Source: Asticcacaulis sp. AC402 (GTDB lineage: Bacteria > Pseudomonadota > Alphaproteobacteria > Caulobacterales > Caulobacteraceae). From it: a DNA stretch of 64,000 nt. The stretch lies in NCBI RefSeq assembly GCF_000495835.1, contig NZ_AWGC01000028.1:26688-90687 (forward strand), in the 5' to 3' direction. The first letter of the stretch is position 1; each line of letters starts with the position of its first letter. The translations under genes and the position numbers were made by a program. Under the pieces are notes generated by a model that worked only from the letters and a program-made list of their open reading frames with translations, did no database searches and was not told the DNA's origin. Shown in pieces: positions 35,986 through 44,351 of this stretch.

Positions 35986-36672
35986 TTACTTGGATGTTTC
36001 GTTTCTGACCCAAATGACCTTGATGCGGCCGCCGGCATCAGTGACAATCGAGGAATAGGCATTGCCGCGATTGACGGTTTGCGGCGCCGTCTTTCCGAGC
36101 GCGTTGGCACCGTCGAACACGGCAAATCCAATCGTCGCAGAATTCACCTGGCGGGCGCCGACTTGACCGGATGCGACACGCTCGACAACATTGGCCTTGC
36201 CATCAGCGGTCTTCAAGGTCAGGGCGGAACGTCCGGTCAGGTTGTAGAACGTGATTAACCCCTTGACCTTGCTGTCCAGCTTCGGATCCTGAATCGAATT
36301 GATGGTCGGCTTGCCCCGGGCACCGGAAACCACGACGGTGTAATAGTTTCCGGAAACAAAGCTGACGGTGCGATTGCCGCCGGCTGCCGTCACTGATACC
36401 TTGCCGGCCGGAACGACCTTATAAGGACTGGCCATGCCATTGGCGGCGCTGTACTTGGCCTTTCCGATCACGGCGTCGACCGGCTTAGCGTCGTCGGCAT
36501 CCGAGATGATACGGACGAAGACCGAGTTGGGTGGTGGGGCGGCTGCATAGAGACCGGCATCGTTATAGGCGTATGCCGGTACGGCCGTGCAGGCGACCGT
36601 CAGGAACGCCCAGGACATCATAGAGCGGGCGGTTGATTTCAGATCTTTGAGTAGACGGAGCAAGGCGGTCAT
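35986..36672 (-). CDS. algF: Alginate O-acetylation periplasmic protein AlgF
   Basis: A 228-residue exported protein (signal peptide ending VPAYAYN). The mature N-terminus NDAGLYAAAPPPNSVFVRIISD and the two Ig-like beta domains (VSVTAAGGNRTVSFVSGNYYTVVV; SALTLKTADGKANVVERV) agree with AlgF, the small soluble protein required for acetylation with AlgI and AlgJ. The order F-I-J is inverted relative to the I-J-F order of Pseudomonas. It starts three bases before the algL stop. Confidence 0.85.
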   Translation of the reverse strand: MTALLRLLKDLKSTARSMMSWAFLTVACTAVPAYAYNDAGLYAAAPPPNSVFVRIISDADDAKPVDAVIGKAKYSAANGMASPYKVVPAGKVSVTAAGGNRTVSFVSGNYYTVVVSGARGKPTINSIQDPKLDSKVKGLITFYNLTGRSALTLKTADGKANVVERVASGQVGARQVNSATIGFAVFDGANALGKTAPQTVNRGNAYSSIVTDAGGRIKVIWVRNETSK

Positions 36673-36675
36673 CTT

Positions 36676-37824
36676 CTATCCTTTTGGTGAAGCTGAGAGG
36701 GTTTCGGGAACGCGGGCAAACAGCAAGGTCATGTCGCCCCCCAGGGCGGTCGAAAGCATGGGGCGCAGGCCGGAAAGACGCGAACTCCAACGGCTGCGCC
36801 CGGGAAAACGCGATTCATAGATTTCGAGCCAGGCGACCTCGCTGAAATTTGTCGCGTCATCACGCTTGGGTACGCCTTGAGTTGCACCGGCGAGCGTCTC
36901 AATCAGCGAAGGATTGTCGAATTGCGACAGCGTGAAGTCGACAACCCGGTGCAAGGCTTCGTCATTCATTTTGTAAAGGCTGTCGTCGCCGTTTCGCGCT
37001 GACGCTTCGGCAATCATGACCAGCGGACCGGCAGCATAGGCATGGTAGCTCAAAGCGCGCGACGCTCGTCTCAGTTCGAGCGGCAGGGCGCCGTCGGCCG
37101 TCACCTGCTCAATACCAATGCGGGCGCAGTCGACACCCCAGTCGAAAAAATCTTTGCGGTTGCAGGCAATGCCGGTCCCCAGCACACTCAATCCCGCCCA
37201 GTAGCGGTGATTGTTGGCGGCGCTGACAGGCTTTTTCAAATGAGTGTAGTAGGTCTGCGTGTCGACCGCTCGTTCTTCGAACCAGGCCAATATCACAGCC
37301 TCGGCCTTTTTCTCCACCGCGCCGGCAATCTGCAGCCACCCCTGAACCGCGGGGGTAAGGGTTGAGACTCGGCTGAAATAGGCGGTCTCGCTCTCCATGC
37401 CCTTGAGACTGTCGGCGCGGGCCCAGGTCAAGAGCAGGCCGGCAGCTTCCGCCGCGGCTGCGGTTTTCACGCCTTTGGAGCGGGTGAACCGGTTGGCTGC
37501 CTTGACAACCGCGCGTGAAAACGCCCGCAAGGGCGCGACCGAAGCTTCATACGCATCGTCCGCCTCCGGATCGACCGTTGAGCGGCTGGGGTCGTCCTTG
37601 CGGTAGCGGGAGGAGGTGTTCAGGTCGCGGACAGGCTGGGTTTCCGGAAGCTTTTTGGCAACGGCGACCCGTTGAGCGGCGCGTGCAATATCAAACGGTG
37701 CAACAAGCGCCGCCGGCTTCGACAGCGTCACAGGCGGCGCGGCTGAGACCGAAACCGGCGTCAGGCCGGCTCCCAGACCCCAAAGCCCCAAACCCGAAAG
37801 AATGTTGCGTCGTGTGTGCGACAT
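36676..37824 (-). CDS. algL: Alginate lyase AlgL (PL5), operon copy
   Basis: A 382-residue PL5 lyase with NNHRYWAGLSVL, DGALPLELRRASRALSYHAYAAGPLV and the AlgL-type N-terminal segment PFDIARAAQRVAVAKKLPE. In alginate producers AlgL clears polymer that strays into the periplasm. The start at 37824 yields MSHTRRNILSGLGLWGLGAG, a good twin-arginine signal, whereas Pseudomonas AlgL uses Sec. The longer frame (34 more residues) runs into the preceding intergenic sequence. The copy at 21729 is a divergent paralog. Confidence 0.9.
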   Translation of the reverse strand: MSHTRRNILSGLGLWGLGAGLTPVSVSAAPPVTLSKPAALVAPFDIARAAQRVAVAKKLPETQPVRDLNTSSRYRKDDPSRSTVDPEADDAYEASVAPLRAFSRAVVKAANRFTRSKGVKTAAAAEAAGLLLTWARADSLKGMESETAYFSRVSTLTPAVQGWLQIAGAVEKKAEAVILAWFEERAVDTQTYYTHLKKPVSAANNHRYWAGLSVLGTGIACNRKDFFDWGVDCARIGIEQVTADGALPLELRRASRALSYHAYAAGPLVMIAEASARNGDDSLYKMNDEALHRVVDFTLSQFDNPSLIETLAGATQGVPKRDDATNFSEVAWLEIYESRFPGRSRWSSRLSGLRPMLSTALGGDMTLLFARVPETLSASPKG

Positions 37825-37849
37825 GATGGCTACCCAAGGTTTCACGCGA

Positions 37850-39973
37850 TCAGAACCGTCTGACAATCGACACGGAGATCTGATTGTTGTTTCGGTCGTA
37901 GGCGAGCGAATCGTCACGGGTTCCATAAAAGCCGTAGCGCAGTTGCACCTCGGTTTTTTGCTTGTAGATTAGGGTTGGTCCGACCTCGAACTGCAGCCGG
38001 GTGATCTTCCTGTCATCGCGATACTGCGACCACCGCGCCGAGGCGGAGACTGTACCGTCGACCTGCCAGTCGCCTTGTGCCTTGACCTGCCAGCGATAGT
38101 CACCGGAAACACCGACGGCTGTCTGCCTCAGGGTCGCGTCCTCGAACTGGTCGCGGTACACGCCGACGCCGCCAGAAAGGCCATAGCGTCCCGCGGGCGT
38201 GACTTCGATTTGAGCGGCATGACGCCAGCCATCGCGACCGGCGCGCCGGTCGTCGACATTGCGCGCCTGGTAGCGCAGATTGAGGCGGCGGTTACCCATC
38301 AGGGCGTCGTAGCTGGCATAGGCGCCGGTGGACGTGCTCAACTGTTGACCACCACGGTGGGTTTGTCCGAAGAGCACACCTGCCTCAAGACGGCCGCTGT
38401 AGGCGGGAAGGTGGGTCATAAGACCCGTCCTGGCTTCCATCGATGCCCGATCGATCAGGTCGAGGTCCCATTGATCGACCAGGTCTACGACACCGGAAGC
38501 CACAAGGTAGTTCGAACCCGCGCCAAGACGGTGACGATAGCGGCCTGACGCGAAGATGGAGGTGGCCGCGTCGGCATAGGTCTCTTCGGCCGCGTACGGC
38601 ACGGTACCTTCTTCACCCGGCAGGGCCGCGACGATGGCTGGCGCATTGTCGTCGGTCTGCAGGCCGCCGCCTAAGGCGCCACGGAATTCCCTGTCCGGGA
38701 AGTCCGACGAGAGGTCCGTCGCTGCCTTGGCGGCGTTTTCGGCAATGGAAGGGTTGGCCGGCGCGGCAGCGACGGCATCGATCTGGAGCTTCGCGGCTGC
38801 GTAATCATAATGTCGACGCAGAATCGAGGCTTTGCGCAGTTGCGAGCGTTGCTTCCAATCCGGCGAAAATTGCGGATTGGCGATGATAGTGTCATAGCTC
38901 GCCAGAGCCTGGCGGGGTTGTCCGCTGGCGACGATAGCGTCGGCCTGAGTGAAGAGAGCCGACGCCTTACTGTCTTGCTCACGCGTTTCGATGCGCTGTT
39001 CGATGGTGACCCGGCGTTGCAAAAGATCAGGCTCGCCGGCCGGAACTTTGACTTCGCTCAGGACGGCGCGCGCTTCATCGAAACGGCCGGCGACCGACAG
39101 ATGGCCGGCCAAGTTCATTTTGCCGGCGGCAAGGATGTTGAAGGATGCCGTTGGGTGGTCCGCCAGAGCCGCGCGGTCCGCGGTGATGCCGCCTTCAACG
39201 TCGCCGGCGTCAACCTTGGCGTCGGCTTCGGCCAGTGCCGTTCGCGCTTTCAAGTCTGTCCGCTTCTGGGCGATGGTGGCGTCCATACTCGCCATGGCCT
39301 GGGTAAGGTCCTCATTTCCCCTGCCCACCAACGCCAGACGCTGTTCAGCTTCGTCGACATTTCCACGCTTCAGACTGACGGACGCGAGTTTGAGTTGAAC
39401 GCGGTCCTGGTAGCCGGATGGGTACGGACAGGGCTGAGTCTTCAAAGCCAGGAAGGCAGCTTCGGAGGCATCCAGATCTCCGGCTTTCAACAAAGTATCT
39501 GCCGCGTCGTATCGGGCGCGCGCGATATCAGTTCCTTGGCGATACTCTATGTCAGTCAGCAAGTACGCGGATTGCGACTTGACCGCCGCAGCGTGGCCCT
39601 TGGTCGCCGCGCGGGCGTAATCCCTGGCTTCGTCATAGCGCCCCTGCTGGATGCGGATGCGGGCCAGGCGGACCAGGCTGCGGTGTCGGGTATCTGCCTT
39701 ATCCCATGACACCCGGGTCAGCTTTCGCAAGATGGCTTCCGCACCATCGTAATCGCCGGCCTGGTAGGCTTTATCGGCGGCCTCAATCTGGCGCGCTCTG
39801 GGGCTCAATTTCGATCTGTCGCGTTTGACGGGCGCGCCACTGCTGGGGGCCGCCTCGACGCGCGCAGGGCAGGTTTCAGCTGCGGCAGCGTGTGTTGCCG
39901 ATATCGCCAGGGCAATCGTCATTGCGGTGGCGAAGGCTGTCGGCAAAGCCAGGTCCGAAGTCGTCCGTTTCAT
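37850..39973 (-). CDS. TPR + outer-membrane beta-barrel exporter (AlgK-AlgE or PgaA-like)
   Basis: A 707-residue protein with a Sec signal (ending THAAAAE). Residues about 50-420 are TPR repeats (AYQAGDYDGAEAILRKL, RIQQGRYDEARDYARAA, ALFTQADAIVASGQPRQALASYDTI). Residues about 430-707 are alternating beta strands (GALGGGLQTDDNAP, SGRYRHRLGAGSNYLVASG, RLNLRYQARNVDD, LRYGFYGTRDDS) ending SIVRRF with a terminal Phe. This is the PgaA/BcsC plan, TPR periplasmic region plus pore, in place of separate AlgK and AlgE. As no stand-alone AlgE is in the cluster, it is the likely outer-membrane exporter. Confidence 0.85.
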   Translation of the reverse strand: MKRTTSDLALPTAFATAMTIALAISATHAAAAETCPARVEAAPSSGAPVKRDRSKLSPRARQIEAADKAYQAGDYDGAEAILRKLTRVSWDKADTRHRSLVRLARIRIQQGRYDEARDYARAATKGHAAAVKSQSAYLLTDIEYRQGTDIARARYDAADTLLKAGDLDASEAAFLALKTQPCPYPSGYQDRVQLKLASVSLKRGNVDEAEQRLALVGRGNEDLTQAMASMDATIAQKRTDLKARTALAEADAKVDAGDVEGGITADRAALADHPTASFNILAAGKMNLAGHLSVAGRFDEARAVLSEVKVPAGEPDLLQRRVTIEQRIETREQDSKASALFTQADAIVASGQPRQALASYDTIIANPQFSPDWKQRSQLRKASILRRHYDYAAAKLQIDAVAAAPANPSIAENAAKAATDLSSDFPDREFRGALGGGLQTDDNAPAIVAALPGEEGTVPYAAEETYADAATSIFASGRYRHRLGAGSNYLVASGVVDLVDQWDLDLIDRASMEARTGLMTHLPAYSGRLEAGVLFGQTHRGGQQLSTSTGAYASYDALMGNRRLNLRYQARNVDDRRAGRDGWRHAAQIEVTPAGRYGLSGGVGVYRDQFEDATLRQTAVGVSGDYRWQVKAQGDWQVDGTVSASARWSQYRDDRKITRLQFEVGPTLIYKQKTEVQLRYGFYGTRDDSLAYDRNNNQISVSIVRRF

Positions 39974-39988
39974 AGCGCCGTTCCCTTC

Positions 39989-41068
39989 TTATTTAAAGAA
40001 CCGCAGCGTGCTGATGCGCACCGAAGCCGGTTGGCCGACCCTGGAGGCTGGCAGAGTCTTGTCGAAGCGAACCCGAACCACAGCCGAAAGCTGGATGACG
40101 CCCTGGGTTACCTTTGCGTAGGCATTGGTCTCGCCAAAGGTCGGCAGGACCACACGTTCAACGCGACCGGAATAATAACGCTCACCGTCAAACACATCGG
40201 CGACGATGCTGTCACCCGGACGGATGCGACGCGCAGCCTCGAGCGGAATGATGAATTCACCACCCATCCGCCCGGACATCGGAACGATTTGAACGATCGG
40301 CGCACCACGTGCGATAAACGCGCCAGGTGCAGCAACTGTTTCGCCCATAACGCAATCGCAATTGCTGGCAACATTGACGACGGCGCCGTCAATGCCTTCG
40401 ACACTGGCCAGGTTCTGGTTTGGCGCGACGCGCTGGCCTGGTTTGGCATCGACAGAGATAACGGTACCCGCTTTGGGAGCGCGAAGCATTTGGGCATCCG
40501 GACTGGCGAGGACGCCGTCAGCCCGGATTACGAAGGCACGGGCATAAGCACTGTAGGCGATGTAACCCACGAGACCGAGGCCGATGGACCACAGGACGCA
40601 AAGCAGGACGAGGCGCTGGACGGTCGGCAGAATGCTCTTTTTGGCGCCGCTGTCGCCCTTGGCCTGCAAGCGGGCACCCGTAAAGTTTTCGCGCTTGACG
40701 ACCGCCAGGACATCGCCGGCCGTTACCACTTCACCCGACAGCTGGGCTCCGATCAGATATTGCAGAAGAGATAGCGTGTTGGGATTCAGTTCGACAAAGG
40801 CAATGCCTGCGGATTGGGTGTCGGCGTTGATCTGCCGAACCTCGCCCTTTAGATCAACTTCGAAGGCGAAGCCCTCGAAACGGAACACTAGGGTCAGTGG
40901 GACAATGTCTGCGACTGCAGGCAAGGCTGTCAGCGGTCCCGCCCTCAAACCAGCTACAGACCAGTCAGCCGCCTCACAGACGTCAGCACCAATGCGTACG
41001 GTAATGGGAACGTGCAATCTTATGTGTTGTCGTTGAGACGAGGCTTCATGAAGAATTCTCACCGTCAT
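39989..41068 (-). CDS. alg44: Alg44: PilZ c-di-GMP receptor with HlyD-like periplasmic domain
   Basis: A 359-residue inner-membrane protein. The cytoplasmic PilZ domain (residues about 10-115) keeps both c-di-GMP motifs: RxxxR in QRQHIRLHV and DxSxxG in ADWSVAGLR. One membrane helix (residues about 150-172) leads to a periplasmic HlyD/membrane-fusion domain (LRAPKAGTVISVDAKPGQRV, FIIPLEAARRIRPGDSIVADV). Alg44 activates polymerase Alg8 when c-di-GMP is bound, so polymer output here should depend on c-di-GMP. It lies 11 bases after alg8. Confidence 0.93.
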   Translation of the reverse strand: MTVRILHEASSQRQHIRLHVPITVRIGADVCEAADWSVAGLRAGPLTALPAVADIVPLTLVFRFEGFAFEVDLKGEVRQINADTQSAGIAFVELNPNTLSLLQYLIGAQLSGEVVTAGDVLAVVKRENFTGARLQAKGDSGAKKSILPTVQRLVLLCVLWSIGLGLVGYIAYSAYARAFVIRADGVLASPDAQMLRAPKAGTVISVDAKPGQRVAPNQNLASVEGIDGAVVNVASNCDCVMGETVAAPGAFIARGAPIVQIVPMSGRMGGEFIIPLEAARRIRPGDSIVADVFDGERYYSGRVERVVLPTFGETNAYAKVTQGVIQLSAVVRVRFDKTLPASRVGQPASVRISTLRFFK

Positions 41069-41079
41069 TTAATCGAACC

Positions 41080-42567
41080 TCATATCAAAGGCAAAAAGGA
41101 AAAGGGCTTGAGAATGCCCAGGTAGGTGCCGACGCCGGCAAGGAACAGCAAAAGCGCTACAGCGTGCATCGACCAGGATGTCATGTTGATAACCCGGCTG
41201 TGTAAGCTGCCAAGATTTCGGCTGGATGTCGTGTTTTGCCGCGTCCATTTTTGCCGATCGAGGCGAAAGAAGATGTAGGTTTTCACTATCGAGCCATAGA
41301 CCTGATTGAAAAACAGCAAGAAAGGAAAGGTCCAGCTGACCTCTTTTCGCGCCGTCAACAGAGCCAGGGTTTGAATGAACCGAGTCACGGCAATCCAGTA
41401 GGCGTAGATCAGAAGGGCCATCGGTCCATAGTAAAGCGTGAGAAGGATAGCGGCAGTGGGCCCAACGATGGCGGTCCACATGCTGACGCGCTGATCCAGT
41501 ACGGTCCACCAGACAAACAAGCCTATCTTGCGCGGTCCAAGCGCCAGAGCCCGGCTGTTGGTCCGCAGCATGTTGCCAAACCAGCGGACCATCAGCATGG
41601 TTGATGAACGAATAAAATCGTTGTCGGGTGGCGATTCCACGGTGCTGACGGTGACGTCTGGGATGTAGGCCATCTTGCCTCCATGCCGTAGAATCCAGTA
41701 CCACGTACTCTTGTCGTCGCCGGTCAGGAATGAGAAACGACCCAGACGCCAGTGATCGACGCTGTCAGATTCAAGTTGCTGAATAAAGGTTGGGTCGGTT
41801 GCTACCTCGATACGGAAGGCTGACATCCGCCCCGTCAGGGTCAGGACGCGTCGTGACAATCCCATTGAGCACATGAGAATCTGACGCTGGGCGAAACGCA
41901 TATTGTACCAGTCGTGGAACACGCGCGCTCCCCGCACTTCGCAAACTTCATCCGTCGTAAACGCGCTGATGTCGGGCATGACCTTGAAGAAGGGCAGGCT
42001 GCGTTTCAGGCAATAGGGTTCAAGCACCGTATCACCATCGACAACGACCACCACTGAGCCCGGTGGCGGCAGCAGCATCTGGATGGTTCTCAGTCCCTGG
42101 GCCAGCGCGTCGCGCTTGCCGGTTCCACCGATGCGGATAAAGGACAGTCTGACGTGCTCCGGCGGGTTCAGCGCCAGGAACAATTGCTTAACCAGGCGTT
42201 GGTCTGCCATCTCCACCAAAGAGGCGACGATGGTGACCGGTATTTCGGTCCTTGCGGCTTCTTCGATTGCCGCACGATAAACGTCCGTGCTGGTTTCCGT
42301 ATCGATCCGGAAGCTGGTCACCAGCAAATAGGCGTGCGTGGGCATTCCCGCCACGCCCATTCCATCGGCTTCACGGCGAAGGCGAGGAAATACGATGTGG
42401 CTATAGATGAGGGAACGCACAAGGTGAGTCGCCGCCCAAATATACCGCCACGACGCAATGACCCCTATTGCCAGGAGAAAGTGTGCCGATTGCTGATTGA
42501 ACAACTCCGTGGGCATGGCCAGACTTATGGCCAAGAGCACAAGAGCATACCCGAGTAAGCCGGTCAT
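41080..42567 (-). CDS. alg8: Alg8 mannuronan polymerase (GT2)
   Basis: A 495-residue membrane glycosyltransferase. Two N-terminal helices are followed by a cytoplasmic GT2 domain with VVVVDGDTVL (D-x-D metal site), the base-containing TGDDKSTWYW and the product-binding MLMVRW (xxxRW), then about five helices forming the channel. These fit Alg8, which polymerises mannuronate from GDP-mannuronate at the inner membrane under Alg44 control. Confidence 0.94.
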   Translation of the reverse strand: MTGLLGYALVLLAISLAMPTELFNQQSAHFLLAIGVIASWRYIWAATHLVRSLIYSHIVFPRLRREADGMGVAGMPTHAYLLVTSFRIDTETSTDVYRAAIEEAARTEIPVTIVASLVEMADQRLVKQLFLALNPPEHVRLSFIRIGGTGKRDALAQGLRTIQMLLPPPGSVVVVVDGDTVLEPYCLKRSLPFFKVMPDISAFTTDEVCEVRGARVFHDWYNMRFAQRQILMCSMGLSRRVLTLTGRMSAFRIEVATDPTFIQQLESDSVDHWRLGRFSFLTGDDKSTWYWILRHGGKMAYIPDVTVSTVESPPDNDFIRSSTMLMVRWFGNMLRTNSRALALGPRKIGLFVWWTVLDQRVSMWTAIVGPTAAILLTLYYGPMALLIYAYWIAVTRFIQTLALLTARKEVSWTFPFLLFFNQVYGSIVKTYIFFRLDRQKWTRQNTTSSRNLGSLHSRVINMTSWSMHAVALLLFLAGVGTYLGILKPFSFLPLI

Positions 42568-42597
42568 GGATCGCGCTCCTGCGCTATCTAGCTGGCT

Positions 42598-43932
42598 TTA
42601 CCAGCACAGGCCAGCATAGTCCTGGTTGTTGCTGCGGACTTCCTTGGACACACGAACGAAGTCGATAACCAGTTGGTCGTCGCGCTTGGCGCCTACGGCT
42701 TCACCAAAGCGAAAGTCATTGTTACCGACGACCAGCACATCGGCGTCTTCCTTTGCTTCGTCGATGGACGATACCAGCAAGTCGGCCAGGTGCGGGAGGT
42801 GGGCGCGGACATAGCTCAGATTGGCGCCGGTCAGCTCGGAGTAGCGGACGTTTTCGTCGTAGATCTTGACCTTGAAGCCCTTGCCGTGCAGGCGCTCGGC
42901 AATTTCCACCAGGGGAGATTCGCGCAGATCGTCTGTCCCAGCCTTGAAGCTCAGACCCAGCATGGCGACATTCTTTTTGCCGGTGGCGGCGATCATGTTG
43001 AAGGCACGGTCGATCTGGTTTTCATTCGAGTCAGCCACCGCGTCCAGCAGTGGGGTCGCAATCTCCATCGAACGGGCGCTGTATCGCAGAGCGCGCAAGT
43101 CCTTGGGCAGGCAGGAACCGCCATAGGCCATGCCGGGCTTCATATAGACCGTCGAGATGTTAAGGCGCTTGTCGGCGCAGACGGCTTCCATGACCTTGTG
43201 GCCATCAATGCCGGCGGCCTTGGCGATATTGCCGATTTCGTTGGCGAACGAGATCTTCACGGCATGCCAGGTGTTGTTGGCATACTTGATCGCTTCGGCG
43301 GTCTTGATATCGACAAGGAATTCCGGCGAGGTCAGTTTCGAATTGATAACGCGCAGGCGGTTGAGGGTTTCGTCGTCCTTGATCCCCAGCACGATAACGG
43401 CGGGGTTTTCATAGTCGGCGATCGCCGTGGCTTCGCGCAGAAACTCGGGATAATAGGCAATACCGAAATCGACGCCCGCCTTCTTGCCGCTGGCACGTTC
43501 CAGGATAGGGATGACCGTCTTGTCCATCGAGCCGGGCAACATGGTCGACCGCATGACCACCGAGTGATACCCGGCCTTGTTACCAATGGCCTTACCGATG
43601 TCTTCGGCGACGGCGGCGACATAGGACAGGTCGAGATTGCCATTACGCATGCTGGGCGTGCCGACGCAGACAATGGTCAGGTCCGTGTTGTCGATGGCGT
43701 AGACGGCGCTGGTGCCGGCGGTCAGCAGGCCGTTCTCGACCGCGCTGCTCAGCAATTCGGGGAGGCCCGGTTCGACGATCGGGGAGATGCCCTTGCCCAG
43801 AGACTCGGCCTTGGCCGTGTTGATGTCGACGGCGTGGACGGAAAAGCCGTCCTTGCAGATACAGGCGGCTGTCACGGCGCCCACATACCCGATGCCGAAA
43901 ATGCTGACGCGCGGCTTATTGGCTGATGTCAT
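42598..43932 (-). CDS. algD: GDP-mannose 6-dehydrogenase
   Basis: A 444-residue UDP-glucose/GDP-mannose dehydrogenase. The Rossmann motif is VSIFGIGYVGAVTAACIC, the active-site Cys274 is in YGGSCLPKDLRAL, and the family segments RSTMLPGS and LSFKAGTDDLRESP are present. It oxidises GDP-mannose to GDP-mannuronate, the committed step of alginate synthesis. GGAGA precedes the ATG by eight bases. It is the first gene of the leftward alg operon. Confidence 0.94.
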   Translation of the reverse strand: MTSANKPRVSIFGIGYVGAVTAACICKDGFSVHAVDINTAKAESLGKGISPIVEPGLPELLSSAVENGLLTAGTSAVYAIDNTDLTIVCVGTPSMRNGNLDLSYVAAVAEDIGKAIGNKAGYHSVVMRSTMLPGSMDKTVIPILERASGKKAGVDFGIAYYPEFLREATAIADYENPAVIVLGIKDDETLNRLRVINSKLTSPEFLVDIKTAEAIKYANNTWHAVKISFANEIGNIAKAAGIDGHKVMEAVCADKRLNISTVYMKPGMAYGGSCLPKDLRALRYSARSMEIATPLLDAVADSNENQIDRAFNMIAATGKKNVAMLGLSFKAGTDDLRESPLVEIAERLHGKGFKVKIYDENVRYSELTGANLSYVRAHLPHLADLLVSSIDEAKEDADVLVVGNNDFRFGEAVGAKRDDQLVIDFVRVSKEVRSNNQDYAGLCW

Positions 43933-44351
43933 AGTCGAATCTCCGAAAACGCAAAAATTTCGTAAACACTCTCTTAATGCAGAGTTATGTCACATTTATT
44001 TCGCATCGCACCAATTATTGCGCCGCAACATGAGAAAATGCGGGCAAAATCACGACATATTTTGAAACAATGCGTTACACCTCGAATTTGCCTCTGTTTC
44101 TGGAATTTATTTTCTCAAATTTATCAAAACGATGCGCCAGGGGACGATGCGCTCAAAAAATATCCTCCCGGTTGTGCATTTCGCCTCGTTAGCGAGTGCA
44201 AAAAAAAGTTGCGCAATGCGGTGTAAACTTGGCTATTGGTTTCACTTCGGTTACACCCTCAAGCTATGCCAAAGCTCAAGGTCGCGCATATTGACAGATA
44301 GTGGGCTTTTTTGACATTTCCCGCCTTGCGCCCAGACAGGACTTAACGAAA
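43933..44351. promoter_or_regulatory. algD/manC divergent promoter region
   Basis: A 419-base AT-rich region with no credible gene. GTTACACC occurs at 44074-44081 and 44250-44257, and its complement GGTGTAA at 44220-44226; the last two form an inverted pair. The same GTTACAC core appears as an inverted repeat before fabA. A hairpin CTCG-TTAG-CGAG lies near 44184. The size suggests multiple inputs controlling both transcripts. Confidence 0.5.

Noticed and set aside
42673..43926. Long open frame (417 codons) on the plus strand opposite algD
   Set aside because: It is the antisense shadow of a strongly coding algD frame; the translation is low-complexity with no domain, and no ribosome site precedes it.
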